From Thalassolituus oleivorans MIL-1 (GTDB lineage Bacteria > Pseudomonadota > Gammaproteobacteria > Pseudomonadales > Oceanobacteraceae): a DNA stretch of 64,000 nt. A program made the position numbers and the translations under genes. Shown in pieces: positions 18,729 through 27,400 of this stretch. Location of the stretch: the NCBI RefSeq assembly GCF_000355675.1, contig NC_020888.1, forward strand, positions 1,151,001 to 1,215,000. The letters run 5' to 3'. The notes beneath the pieces are model-generated. The model saw only the letters and a list, made by a program, of their open reading frames with translations, was not told where the DNA came from and did not search any database. Each line of letters begins with the position of its first letter. The stretch's first letter is position 1.

Positions 18729-20528
18729 ATGAGTATTCAAATCAATCTAGATCAACCTCCATTTAGCTTCTTAGCTGAAGAGCAACTGCAATGGTTGATC
18801 AGCCGTTTGGATTTAGTATTTTTCCCAACAGGTGCTGCAATTTTAGATATTGGTCAGGCTTCTCCCGGTTTATTCATTGTATATAAAGGTATCGTCGAAG
18901 AAACCGATGACGACGGACAAGTATTTTCTCAGTACGGTAAAGAAGACTTGTTTGATGTTCGAGCAATACTTGAATCTGCCTGTAAGCATCGCTATGTCGC
19001 GGTGGAAGAAACTCTCTGTTATTTATTGAAGACAGCTGATTTCGTTCAGTTACTAAATACTTCTAGTGATTTTTCAATTTATTTTAAAACGGACTTAGGT
19101 ACTCAGCAATCACTGGTTGAACAACAGGATGGCGATGTATCAGAGTTTATTTTATCGCGTATTGATAGCGATACTATGCGCGCTCCAGTCTATGTTACCG
19201 GTCAAACCAGTCTTGCTCGTGTCGCCGCGATGATGGATGAACAAAAATACGATGCAGTCTTAGTCAAAACGACTGAGGGGGTCGGAATTGTCACCGGTAC
19301 GGATTTATTGCGCGCAGTGCTGCTCGGCGATTCTGATCGTAACGACAAAGTGGGGGATATCGCTCAATTTGGTTTAATTACCGTGGAACAGGGCGATTTT
19401 CTGTTCAACGCTTTAATCAAAATGACGCAGCACCATATTGAACGTGTGGTGGTGATGCACGATGACGTGATAGTTGGCACCCTTGAATTGATGGACATGC
19501 TGAGCGCATTTTCGACCCATTCTCATGTGATTGCTATGCGCATAGAGCAAGCAAAGAACGTTCAAGATTTGGTTGTGGCGGCCGGACGACTCGATGTTTT
19601 GATTCGCAGTTTGTCGGGGCAGGGGGTAAAAATCATCGCTATCATGTCGTTGATTACAACCTTGAATCGGCGGTTAATACAACGTGCTTTTGAATTAGTC
19701 GTGCCGGAGCGATTGCAATCACGCTTTTGTATTCTGGTATTGGGTAGTGAAGGCCGTGGCGAGCAAATTTTAAAGACAGATCAAGACAATGCTGTGATTT
19801 TAAAGGACGACCACGATCGCGAAGCTGTGATGCCGATACTGCATAAACTTCATCAAATATTGTTGGATTTTGGTTATCCACCTTGTCCTGGCGGCGTTAT
19901 GTTTATTAACGACGCATGGATCCATACCGTTGAAGGTTGGCAGCAGCGAGTAGGACGATGGCTGCAAGCATCTACACCTGAGCCGATGATGAATATGGCT
20001 ATTTTTATTGATGCAGAAGTAGTGTGCGGCAACCCTGATCTATTTCGCGGGCTTAAGTCGCATTGGCAAACGCCGGCATTGCGTTCGAGCGTCACATCCG
20101 CTTGGTTCGCTCGTCCCGCATTGCAGTTTGAAACACCACTAACCTTGCTGGGTAAAATTCGCGAAGATCACGGCACGATTGATATTAAAAAAGGGGGGAT
20201 TTTTCCTCTCGTACATGGTGTGCGAGCGCTAGCTTTTGAATACGGAATTTCGGATACCGGTACATTGGATCGTATTGATCGGCTTTTAGCTTTAAATGTA
20301 TTGGATGCTGAAGTCGCCCAAGGGCTTAAAGATGCACTGATCTTATTTTTACGTATTCGTCTACGTCAGCAGCTTGAACGAGAGGTCGAGAATCCGGGCC
20401 TCACCCAGAAGTTGCAGCTTGCGACACTACGCAGTGTCGACCGCAGTTTATTGCGTCATGGTTTGCATCGAGTGAAAAAATTCAAACAGCTATTAGTGAG
20501 TCATTATCACTTGGAAAACTTCGGATGA
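18729..20528 (+). CDS. cNMP-binding/CBS/DUF294 putative nucleotidyltransferase
   Basis: A 599-residue cytoplasmic protein. Cyclic-nucleotide-binding-like domain (about 15-130), CBS pair (about 150-270), DUF294 nucleotidyltransferase domain with LGSEGRGEQ followed by TDQDNA (about 337-355, GlnD-like), and a C-terminal DUF294 partner domain (about 440-590). By analogy with GlnD it may transfer a nucleotide to a protein, but no target is known. It recurs beside SSS symporters and the DnaQ-like exonuclease in acetate loci, hinting at signalling control of transport. Overlaps the exonuclease start by ATGA. Confidence 0.87.
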   Translation: MSIQINLDQPPFSFLAEEQLQWLISRLDLVFFPTGAAILDIGQASPGLFIVYKGIVEETDDDGQVFSQYGKEDLFDVRAILESACKHRYVAVEETLCYLLKTADFVQLLNTSSDFSIYFKTDLGTQQSLVEQQDGDVSEFILSRIDSDTMRAPVYVTGQTSLARVAAMMDEQKYDAVLVKTTEGVGIVTGTDLLRAVLLGDSDRNDKVGDIAQFGLITVEQGDFLFNALIKMTQHHIERVVVMHDDVIVGTLELMDMLSAFSTHSHVIAMRIEQAKNVQDLVVAAGRLDVLIRSLSGQGVKIIAIMSLITTLNRRLIQRAFELVVPERLQSRFCILVLGSEGRGEQILKTDQDNAVILKDDHDREAVMPILHKLHQILLDFGYPPCPGGVMFINDAWIHTVEGWQQRVGRWLQASTPEPMMNMAIFIDAEVVCGNPDLFRGLKSHWQTPALRSSVTSAWFARPALQFETPLTLLGKIREDHGTIDIKKGGIFPLVHGVRALAFEYGISDTGTLDRIDRLLALNVLDAEVAQGLKDALILFLRIRLRQQLEREVENPGLTQKLQLATLRSVDRSLLRHGLHRVKKFKQLLVSHYHLENFG

Positions 20529-21148
20529 TCCCACATTGGCTGCGGCGCAGAATGCCTTGGTATTCGCCACCACCTGCGCGTTGGTCGATCATGGAGGAGC
20601 CGTACAAGGGCGACGAAATAGTCGTGCTCGACTGCGAGACCAGTATGTTCGATCGCAAGAAGGGCGAGTTGCTAAGTGTTGCTGCCGTGGTCGTTAAGGG
20701 TCAGCATATTCAGTTGTCGGATGCCTTAGATCTAACGATTAACTCCAATGCGATTACCGACCCTAATGCTGTCAAAGTTCATTATCTGCGCCGCGAGGAT
20801 CGACTGAATGGTGTCGCGGCAGCAGAAGCTATTGAGAAGTTATTGGATTTTATTGGGAATCGTCCAATTTGCGGTTTTTATATCGAATACGATAGGGCAA
20901 TACTTAACCGATATATTCGGGAGCTATATCATTTTCAACTACCCAATCGATTTATCGAGGTATCGGAACTCTATGTTCGTCAGAAACGGCGCTATATTCC
21001 TGAGCTGGCGTTAGATCTCACCTTTGAAGGACTTGCGAAAGACTTAAATGTGCCTGTTATCGACCGTCATACGGCGCTGGGTGACGTTATATCTACGGCG
21101 TTAATGTGGATAAAGTTGACCAAATTTAACACCAAACGTGATCCTTAG
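20525..21148 (+). CDS. DnaQ-like 3'-5' exonuclease
   Basis: A 207-residue DEDDh-type exonuclease. The first acidic motif is LDCETSM (about residue 36), the second acidic residue lies in GFYIEYDRAILN, and the histidine and last aspartate lie in DRHTALGDVIST. It resembles the epsilon proofreading subunit domain but is too short and differently placed to be dnaQ. It overlaps the DUF294 gene, so it belongs to the acetate-symporter operon. Why an exonuclease travels with this transporter/signalling set is not understood; degradation of a small nucleotide or RNA is a possibility (inference). Confidence 0.87.
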   Translation: MIPHWLRRRMPWYSPPPARWSIMEEPYKGDEIVVLDCETSMFDRKKGELLSVAAVVVKGQHIQLSDALDLTINSNAITDPNAVKVHYLRREDRLNGVAAAEAIEKLLDFIGNRPICGFYIEYDRAILNRYIRELYHFQLPNRFIEVSELYVRQKRRYIPELALDLTFEGLAKDLNVPVIDRHTALGDVISTALMWIKLTKFNTKRDP

Positions 21149-21237
21149 TACGCTTGATTTAGTTCCGTCTCACTTTGCTAAAACCCTGATCTCTTACTAG
21201 AGTTATTGGACTAGTTGTAACTTTTTAGGGATCGGGT

Positions 21238-21930
21238 GTGACCTTACTTAAAAGCGCGCAGTATTCAATCCACTTCCTTGTTAGCTTGGCGTGTGCTGCG
21301 GCTACCTGTGTTGTCCTAGCTCAACCTATTACGTTTACCGTGGTTGATGAAAGTGGAAAGGCGGTGGAGGGGGCCGTGGTGTCTGTACTTGGTTTGCCTG
21401 ATTCTGCGCCAAGACCTCAGGCTAACAGCGCGATCATGGACCAAGTCGATCGGCAGTTCAAACCGCGTGTCTTGCTGGTACAGCAAGGGCAAAATGTGAG
21501 CTTTCCCAACAGCGACAATATTCGCCATCATGTGTACTCGTTTTCAAAACCAAAGCCATTTGAAATCAAACTGTATGCAAATAAACCCGATGAGCCGGTT
21601 TTATTCAACAACGCTGGTGTCGTCGTTCTTGGCTGTAATATTCACGACAACATGCTTGGTTATATTTACGTGGCTGACAGTGCATATGCCCGTATGACCG
21701 ATAATCAGGGCACTGTGACTTTCGATCTTCCTGCTAAATTCAAACAAATTTCCTTATGGCATCAACGTTATTCATTTGATGAGTCCGCCAGAATGATATT
21801 GGGTAATGATGAATTGCAAGCCGCTAAAAGTGACGATTCACACTACACCCTAGTTCTGCCGCTTGCTGTTCCTGCCCCAGAGTTAGAGGCGCCTGCCGCC
21901 AAAGGCTTTGGTAATTCGTTGCGCAGGTAA
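21238..21930 (+). CDS. Periplasmic cupredoxin-like protein
   Basis: A 230-residue exported protein of the kind often labelled methylamine utilisation protein. Signal peptide to about residue 29 (VVLAQ). A carboxypeptidase-regulatory-like beta domain is followed by a cupredoxin fold with a type 1 copper ligand set: His97/98 (NIRHHVYSF), Cys133, His136 and Met139 (LGCNIHDNMLGY). It starts with GTG. It is the first gene of a compact run with an EAL protein, DUF3034 and a truncated globin. It is likely an electron carrier or copper-based sensor in the periplasm (inference). Confidence 0.83.
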   Translation: MTLLKSAQYSIHFLVSLACAAATCVVLAQPITFTVVDESGKAVEGAVVSVLGLPDSAPRPQANSAIMDQVDRQFKPRVLLVQQGQNVSFPNSDNIRHHVYSFSKPKPFEIKLYANKPDEPVLFNNAGVVVLGCNIHDNMLGYIYVADSAYARMTDNQGTVTFDLPAKFKQISLWHQRYSFDESARMILGNDELQAAKSDDSHYTLVLPLAVPAPELEAPAAKGFGNSLRR

Positions 21931-21934
21931 CAGA

Positions 21935-24307
21935 GTGCCAATATTTTTCAATAGTCTGCGAAGTCAGATTCTCGCATTTGCCGCGGGTTTAACCTCGTTA
22001 ACGCTAAGCGCGATATTGCTGGTTGTGTTAGTGAATACTGGCAACGCGACTAAGCTAAGTGTTAACGAAGACATTGACATGGCCGTGGAAGCGTTTCAAG
22101 GCACTATTGATGCACGTAGAGATCAATTGCTAGGCGCAGCGCAAATTTTAGTCTCCGATTTCGGTTTTAAACAAGCGGTTGCTAGCAGTGATTCTGGCAC
22201 CGTTGGAAGCATGCTTGAAAATCATGGCGCGCGTATTAACTCCGACCTGATGTTTCTCAGTGATCTTGACGGGCGTATTATCGCTAGCACTAATAGCGAT
22301 ATTCTCGAAGGCTCCAAATTTGCTTACAAAGCGCCTTTTATGGATGCTCTTCAAGGAGAAATGCGGGCGGATTTTTATGTTCTAGGTGAACATATTTATC
22401 AACTATTGCTGATCCCTGTTAAAGCACCAAGAGTCGTCGCCATTGCGGGTGTCGGCTTTGAAATGAATGAGGATTTAGCCCGAGTACTGGGTAATGGTTC
22501 GGGAGTTGATGTTACTTTTATAGAAAAAACGGATACCGAATCCAATAGTAATCAGTCTTGGGCATATGCCACCACACTACCGTCACTGGAAGCGGTAGGT
22601 GCTGCATTACGTGCACCAGAATCGGTGCAAAGCTTTATCCGTTTACCTTTTGAGACGAGTCAACGTTACGCTAGTCGAATGCTGGATATATCGTCCAATC
22701 AAGAGTCAGCGGTACAAGTTGTACTGACAGAAGATTTAACTCACTTTTATGAAGAATATGAGGAACTCACTAGCCGCATCCTGCAGATTGCGGTTGTTAT
22801 CGTGATATTGGCAATTCTTGGAAGCACACTGATTGCTAATGGGTTAACTGAGCCTCTTAAAGCCTTAGTGATTGCAGCGCAATCTATTGCAAAAGGCGAT
22901 TATCAATTAGTGGCGCCACCGAAGCGCGGCAGTTATGAAATTCAAACCTTGATATCAGCCTTCCGTACCATGAACGTCGATCTCGCCGAACGTGAGAAAA
23001 AAATTGTTTATCAGGCGACCCACGATAGCTTAACGGGCCTATTAAATCGCGACAGTATGTTGGCCTCTATTGAGCGCTTTGTTGAAAAAAACAAACCCTT
23101 CGTGCTAATGGGGATTAATCTTCGCGGCTTTAAATCAATTAATGATTCATTAGGCATTGAGGTTGGTGATACCTGTCTAGTGAATATCGCTCAGCGTATA
23201 AAAGCCACTGCCTTGGATGGTGTATCGGCCCGGCTATCAGCCGATGAATTTTGCTTAATTTTAGCCGCCAGAGAAGATCAAACAGAGAATGATACACGTC
23301 TGATGTGTATGCAAATTCTTAATGCCCTGTCAGCTCCGATGCAGATTAATGGGATTAGCTTGAGCATTGATGCTCGTGCAGGAGCTATTGCCTATCCAGA
23401 GCAAGCAGACACCGCGAAATTATTAGTAAGGCGCGGAAATATAGCGAATGAACATGCTATTGCGATTAATGAGCGTCTCTATGTATACCAAGAAGGGCAG
23501 GATAAAGTTCATCTGCGTAAGTTGAAAATTCTGCGGTCTTTAAAAGAAGCGTTGCAGAAAGACGACGGCCAATTGCAAATGTACTATCAGCCAAAGATGA
23601 ATCTACGTACTGGAGAGGTAGAAAAATCAGAGGCACTAATACGTTGGTTTCATCCAGATGACGGTTTTATTCCCCCTGATTTATTCATTGAATTAGCCGA
23701 ACAAACGGGCTTGATTGGTTTGGTAACTGCTTGGGTTATCAGTCGCGTACTTGACGATCAGGCTCGTCTCAAACGCGATGGTATAGCCATGCAGGTATCT
23801 ATTAATATTTCTGCACAAGATCTGAGCGACGATGGTCTGAAGTTTTTAATTGAACAAAAGTTACAACAAAATAATCTTGAAGCACATGATGTTTGCTTAG
23901 AAATTACTGAGCGAGACATGATGACTGACGTTGATAAATCACTTGCACTGCTTAACTATTTTCGCGAACGCGGCTTTCAGATATCCATGGATGACTATGG
24001 TATTGGCTATTCAGCTTTGTCGAAACTTGCACAAATGCCGCTCAATGAACTAAAAATAGATAAGTGTTTTATTTTGAAATTAGCAACGCAAAAAGACGAT
24101 CAAATTATCGTGCGTAACACCATTACAATGGCGCATGAACTGGGCCTTTCGGTCATTGCCGAAGGGGTTGAAGACCTAGAATCGAAAGACTGGCTGAGGG
24201 AAGCAGGCTGCGATTATATTCAAGGTTATTATCTAGCTCGCCCGATGGCATGTGATGCTTTGGTTAAGTGGTTAGACGAGTTTAAGACTGCAGAGAAAGC
24301 GGAGTAA
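21935..24307 (+). CDS. Membrane GGDEF (degenerate)-EAL c-di-GMP phosphodiesterase
   Basis: About 790 residues. Amino-terminal helix, periplasmic Cache-like sensor domain (about 40-280), second helix (about 280-305), HAMP, GGDEF domain (about 365-530) and EAL domain (about 545-780). The GGDEF active-site loop reads SADEF (near residue 432), so cyclase activity is doubtful. The EAL domain keeps SEALIRW, NISAQDL, EITERDM, MDDYGIGYSAL and IAEGVED, so it probably degrades c-di-GMP. GTG 21935 is chosen five bases after the previous stop, with an AGGT upstream; an overlapping TTG at 21908 is possible. The periplasmic sensor faces the cupredoxin encoded just before it. Confidence 0.87.
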   Translation: MPIFFNSLRSQILAFAAGLTSLTLSAILLVVLVNTGNATKLSVNEDIDMAVEAFQGTIDARRDQLLGAAQILVSDFGFKQAVASSDSGTVGSMLENHGARINSDLMFLSDLDGRIIASTNSDILEGSKFAYKAPFMDALQGEMRADFYVLGEHIYQLLLIPVKAPRVVAIAGVGFEMNEDLARVLGNGSGVDVTFIEKTDTESNSNQSWAYATTLPSLEAVGAALRAPESVQSFIRLPFETSQRYASRMLDISSNQESAVQVVLTEDLTHFYEEYEELTSRILQIAVVIVILAILGSTLIANGLTEPLKALVIAAQSIAKGDYQLVAPPKRGSYEIQTLISAFRTMNVDLAEREKKIVYQATHDSLTGLLNRDSMLASIERFVEKNKPFVLMGINLRGFKSINDSLGIEVGDTCLVNIAQRIKATALDGVSARLSADEFCLILAAREDQTENDTRLMCMQILNALSAPMQINGISLSIDARAGAIAYPEQADTAKLLVRRGNIANEHAIAINERLYVYQEGQDKVHLRKLKILRSLKEALQKDDGQLQMYYQPKMNLRTGEVEKSEALIRWFHPDDGFIPPDLFIELAEQTGLIGLVTAWVISRVLDDQARLKRDGIAMQVSINISAQDLSDDGLKFLIEQKLQQNNLEAHDVCLEITERDMMTDVDKSLALLNYFRERGFQISMDDYGIGYSALSKLAQMPLNELKIDKCFILKLATQKDDQIIVRNTITMAHELGLSVIAEGVEDLESKDWLREAGCDYIQGYYLARPMACDALVKWLDEFKTAEKAE

Positions 24308-24310
24308 ATT

Positions 24311-25174
24311 ATGAAAAATTCATCATATCTAACCAGTGTTCGCACGATGACTAGTGTTGCTGCAGGGTTAATGATGGCGCTATCTACACATGCAGATGGA
24401 CGTTTGATTGCAACCTCGGGAGTAACCCAAGTTGAAGGTAGTGCGGGCGGCGGATTGGTGCCGTGGGCGTTGATTACCGGTTACAGTGAAGAGAATCAAA
24501 CCAGTGTGAGTGCGTTTCATACGCTAACGGATGTACAAGATTTTCGCATGACTGTAGACGGTATAGGCTTCAGCTATGGTAACCGTTTTGAGCTAACCGC
24601 AGCTCAGCAACGTTTTGAACTAAAAGGTACTGCGGTCGATATTAGGCAAGAGATTTACGGTGCTAAGTACAAAATTTCGGGTGATGCTATCTACACCAGC
24701 ATGCCACAGCTAGCGGCCGGTATTCAGTACAAGCGCCTCATTGACGGCGAAATTGCCGATGCTGTCGGCGCCAAAGACAGTGACACGGGTACCGATTTTT
24801 ATGTTTCGGCCACTAAAGTGCATTTAGCAGCATTAGGGGGCTACCACCTGCTCTGGAACGCTACTTTAAGAGCTACTAAAGCCAATCAAATGGGGCTGCT
24901 GGGCTATGGTGGTGACGACAATAATAGTTATAAGTTAGTCCCAGAATTGTCGGCTCTGGTATTACTGGACGAAGGCTTAGCCGTTGGAGCTGAGTATCGA
25001 TATAAACCTGATAATTTATCGGCATTTAAAGAAGATCGATTCGCCGATGTATTCGTTGCTTATTTTCCCAATAAAAATCTTAATCTCACGGTTGCTTGGG
25101 CGGATTTAGGCAGCATAGCAGGGTCAGAAGATCAAAGCGGACTGTATGCTTCTATTACTGGTTATTTTAAATAA
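24311..25174 (+). CDS. DUF3034 family outer-membrane protein
   Basis: A 287-residue exported protein. The signal peptide ends near STHADG; the rest alternates short beta strands, with GRLIATSGVTQVEGSAGGGL at the mature start and a C-terminal strand ending ITGYFK, so an outer-membrane beta-barrel is likely. It matches my recollection of DUF3034. The ATG lies three bases after the EAL gene stop, with GGAG inside the end of that gene, so they are one operon. Function unknown; its constant company with a cupredoxin-like protein, an EAL protein and a truncated globin suggests export or sensing linked to redox state. Confidence 0.78.
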   Translation: MKNSSYLTSVRTMTSVAAGLMMALSTHADGRLIATSGVTQVEGSAGGGLVPWALITGYSEENQTSVSAFHTLTDVQDFRMTVDGIGFSYGNRFELTAAQQRFELKGTAVDIRQEIYGAKYKISGDAIYTSMPQLAAGIQYKRLIDGEIADAVGAKDSDTGTDFYVSATKVHLAALGGYHLLWNATLRATKANQMGLLGYGGDDNNSYKLVPELSALVLLDEGLAVGAEYRYKPDNLSAFKEDRFADVFVAYFPNKNLNLTVAWADLGSIAGSEDQSGLYASITGYFK

Positions 25175-25205
25175 GGCTAGAGCCTTTCTGTTTAAGGAGT
25201 TCATT

Positions 25206-25628
25206 ATGACAATAATCATAAAACAGATGCTTGCCGTTGCCGCCTTGAGTGCGATGGTCTCTTTTGCCCAAGCTGATACCTTGTATGATGATTTAGGTGG
25301 TCAGCAGGGAGTTGCTAATATCGTCGACGACTACATTACGGAAATTTCATTCGACAAAAATATCTATCCCTTCTTTAAGAATACGGATATCGAGCGGTTG
25401 CGGACTAAACTTCAAGAGCAGTTTTGTATGGTGAGTAATGGGCCGTGTGAATACACCGGCGATACCATGGAAGCAGTCCATGCTGGCATGCAGATTGATA
25501 AGAGCCAGTTCAACCGCGTAGTTGAACTCTTGCAAAATGCGATGACCAGCCAAGGTGTATCGTATGCCGATCAAAATCGTTTGATTCAGCGTCTAGCGCC
25601 GATGCGCCCAGCGATTATTCATCGCTAA
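25206..25628 (+). CDS. Exported group 1 truncated haemoglobin
   Basis: A 140-residue protein. Residues 1-24 are a signal peptide (ending SFAQADT), unusual for a globin. The body has group 1 truncated globin features: TLYDDLGGQQGVANIVDDY, the FF pair in IYPFFKN, and the proximal histidine His92 in MEAVHAGMQI. Cys74 and Cys81 could form a disulfide in the periplasm. ATG 25206 with AAGGAG upstream is preferred to an in-frame upstream ATG (25146) that overlaps the DUF3034 gene. Likely binds O2 or NO next to the sensor domain of the EAL protein (inference). Confidence 0.85.
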   Translation: MTIIIKQMLAVAALSAMVSFAQADTLYDDLGGQQGVANIVDDYITEISFDKNIYPFFKNTDIERLRTKLQEQFCMVSNGPCEYTGDTMEAVHAGMQIDKSQFNRVVELLQNAMTSQGVSYADQNRLIQRLAPMRPAIIHR

Positions 25629-25662
25629 CCCCTAATATTGCTCACCGATTCTACTTATATTG

Positions 25663-25689
25663 AGCCGTTGCATGGTCGCAACGGCTTTT
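25663..25689 (+). terminator. Intrinsic terminator of the globin operon
   Basis: A 9-bp perfect stem AGCCGTTGC/GCAACGGCT, loop ATGGTC, then a T-run. It lies 34 bases after the globin stop and closes the operon beginning at 21238. Confidence 0.85.
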
Positions 25690-25841
25690 CATAGATTATT
25701 GGCAGGCAGGCGAGTATGAGCGATATCCATTAGATTGTTCCGACAAAAATCCATACTGTTTTACTCAGGTATCTTGCCCTTAGCGGCATATCGTTTCATA
25801 GTAGTGCTCATCTGTTTATGTTTCTTTACTAGGAGTTAGTC

Positions 25842-26336
25842 ATGGCTACAGTTACTTTGAAAGGCAATCCATTCGAAACCGTCGGCACATTACCAGCGGT
25901 TGGATCTGTTGCTCCTGGGTTTACTCTCAGTGCTGGCGATCTGTCAGATTTAACGTCGGCGAGCTTAGCGGGTAAGCGTGTTGTGTTGAATATTTTCCCA
26001 TCGATTGATACACCAACCTGTGCGACTTCGGTGCGCAAATTTAACGAGCAAGCGGCATCCTTAGATAACGTCGCCGTGGTGTGCGTTTCTGCGGATTTGC
26101 CGTTCGCATTAGGACGCTTTTGCGGTGCTGAGGGTATTGATAACGTTAAGGTTGGCTCTACCTTCCGTTCAAGTTTCGGCGACGATTATGGTGTGAATTT
26201 CGCGACAGGTCCGTTGACCAAGTTGTTGTCTCGTTCGGTTGTGGTCTTGGATACTGACGGTAAGGTTCTGCATACTGAGCAAGTGGCAGAAACTGCTGAT
26301 GAGCCAAACTACAGTGCGGCACTTGCCGTGCTTTAA
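25842..26336 (+). CDS. tpx: Thiol peroxidase Tpx
   Basis: A 164-residue atypical 2-Cys peroxiredoxin that reduces lipid and hydrogen peroxides using thioredoxin. Peroxidatic Cys60 lies in DTPTCATS and resolving Cys94 in GRFCGAEG, the spacing of E. coli Tpx (61/95). Further family motifs are VGSVAPGFTL and the final NYSAALAVL. It has its own terminator at 26361-26386 and a GGAG-type ribosome site, so it is monocistronic. Confidence 0.95.
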   Translation: MATVTLKGNPFETVGTLPAVGSVAPGFTLSAGDLSDLTSASLAGKRVVLNIFPSIDTPTCATSVRKFNEQAASLDNVAVVCVSADLPFALGRFCGAEGIDNVKVGSTFRSSFGDDYGVNFATGPLTKLLSRSVVVLDTDGKVLHTEQVAETADEPNYSAALAVL

Positions 26337-26360
26337 GCGTCAGTGACAATATGGCTTTGA

Positions 26361-26386
26361 AAACAGCGCTTCGGCGCTGTTTTTTT
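26361..26386 (+). terminator. Intrinsic terminator of tpx
   Basis: Stem AACAGCGC/GCGCTGTT with a TTCG-type tetraloop followed by a run of T. It starts 24 bases after the tpx stop. Confidence 0.92.
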
Positions 26387-26447
26387 GCTATTTCGAAAAA
26401 ATAGCTTAATTTAGCTACAGTTTTTCTTGGTTTGGGCTGTTTCACTT

Positions 26448-27326
26448 ATGCGCTTTAAACAACTTATCGTTATTCCCGTGCTAACTGTTCTTACTGCTTG
26501 CTCACCGCAAGGGATAGTGAATGGTATCTCTAAAGTTTACTCCGCTGATGTGGTCCGCGATTTACCTTATGGCCAACTTGAACGGCAGAAATACGATTTA
26601 TATCTGCCTTCAGGAAACGAATCAGATTCACCCACACCAGTTATCGTGTTCTTCTATGGCGGTAGTTGGAATAGTGGCGAGAAGTCGGGTTATGAATTTG
26701 TCGCTCGGCGTTTAACCGCACAGGGTTATATTGTTGCGGTACCCAATTATCGGCTTTATCCCGAAGTAACGTATCCGGATTTTTTGGTTGATTGTGCCGC
26801 TGCAGTGAACGTGATCCATGACGAGTTACAAAGTGCTAAATACCGCGCTCTTAACCCTGAACAAAAATTGATTTTAATGGGGCATAGCGCAGGGGCATAC
26901 AATGCCGCTATGTTGGCTATGGATGATCGTTGGCTGAGTGCAGAAGGTCTAGACCGCATGGACAGTCTGCGCGGTTGGGTCGGGTTGGCAGGGCCTTATG
27001 ACTTATATCCGATTGTGCTAGAAGATGTGAAGCCTGTGTTCTTTTATCCAAATTATCCACCTAATTCGAATCCCATCGAGTTTGTTGAATCGTCTGATTT
27101 ACCAGCGTTAATTTTAGCGCCAGAGAACGATGAACTTATTAGTACTGAGCGCCATAGTTACTCATTTTCCAAGGCTTTAGATAAATTAAATAAGCCACAT
27201 ACCTTGGTAACGGTTAAAGGAACAGGCCATACCAGTTTAATTGGAGCGTTTTCACCAGTGCTGTTTTTTAAGGGCAGTACTATCGAGCCGATAAATACCT
27301 TTATCAAGGAAATTGAGCGCAATTAA
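26448..27326 (+). CDS. Lipoprotein alpha/beta hydrolase (esterase)
   Basis: 292 residues, start ATG 26448. A lipobox (VLTVLTAC) puts the acylated cysteine near residue 18, so it is a membrane-anchored lipoprotein facing the periplasm or surface. The catalytic core has the oxyanion-hole segment VIVFFYGGSWNSG, nucleophile GHSAGAYNA, an aspartate region (LILAPENDELIS) and the final histidine GTGHTSLIG. This matches the carboxylesterase/BD-FAE-like group of alpha/beta hydrolases. Substrate unknown. It is convergent with the symporter gene and shares a bidirectional terminator. Confidence 0.87.
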   Translation: MRFKQLIVIPVLTVLTACSPQGIVNGISKVYSADVVRDLPYGQLERQKYDLYLPSGNESDSPTPVIVFFYGGSWNSGEKSGYEFVARRLTAQGYIVAVPNYRLYPEVTYPDFLVDCAAAVNVIHDELQSAKYRALNPEQKLILMGHSAGAYNAAMLAMDDRWLSAEGLDRMDSLRGWVGLAGPYDLYPIVLEDVKPVFFYPNYPPNSNPIEFVESSDLPALILAPENDELISTERHSYSFSKALDKLNKPHTLVTVKGTGHTSLIGAFSPVLFFKGSTIEPINTFIKEIERN

Positions 27327-27352
27327 AGTTGTTTTAACGGATTTTTCTGACA

Positions 27353-27384
27353 ATAAAAAACCCAGCCGAGGCTGGGTTTTTTAT
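27353..27384. terminator. Bidirectional intrinsic terminator
   Basis: A-run, stem AACCCAGC/GCTGGGTT, T-run, located between convergent genes ending at 27326 (plus) and 27401 (minus). It serves both strands. Confidence 0.92.
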
Positions 27385-27400
27385 TACTCATCACACTGAA

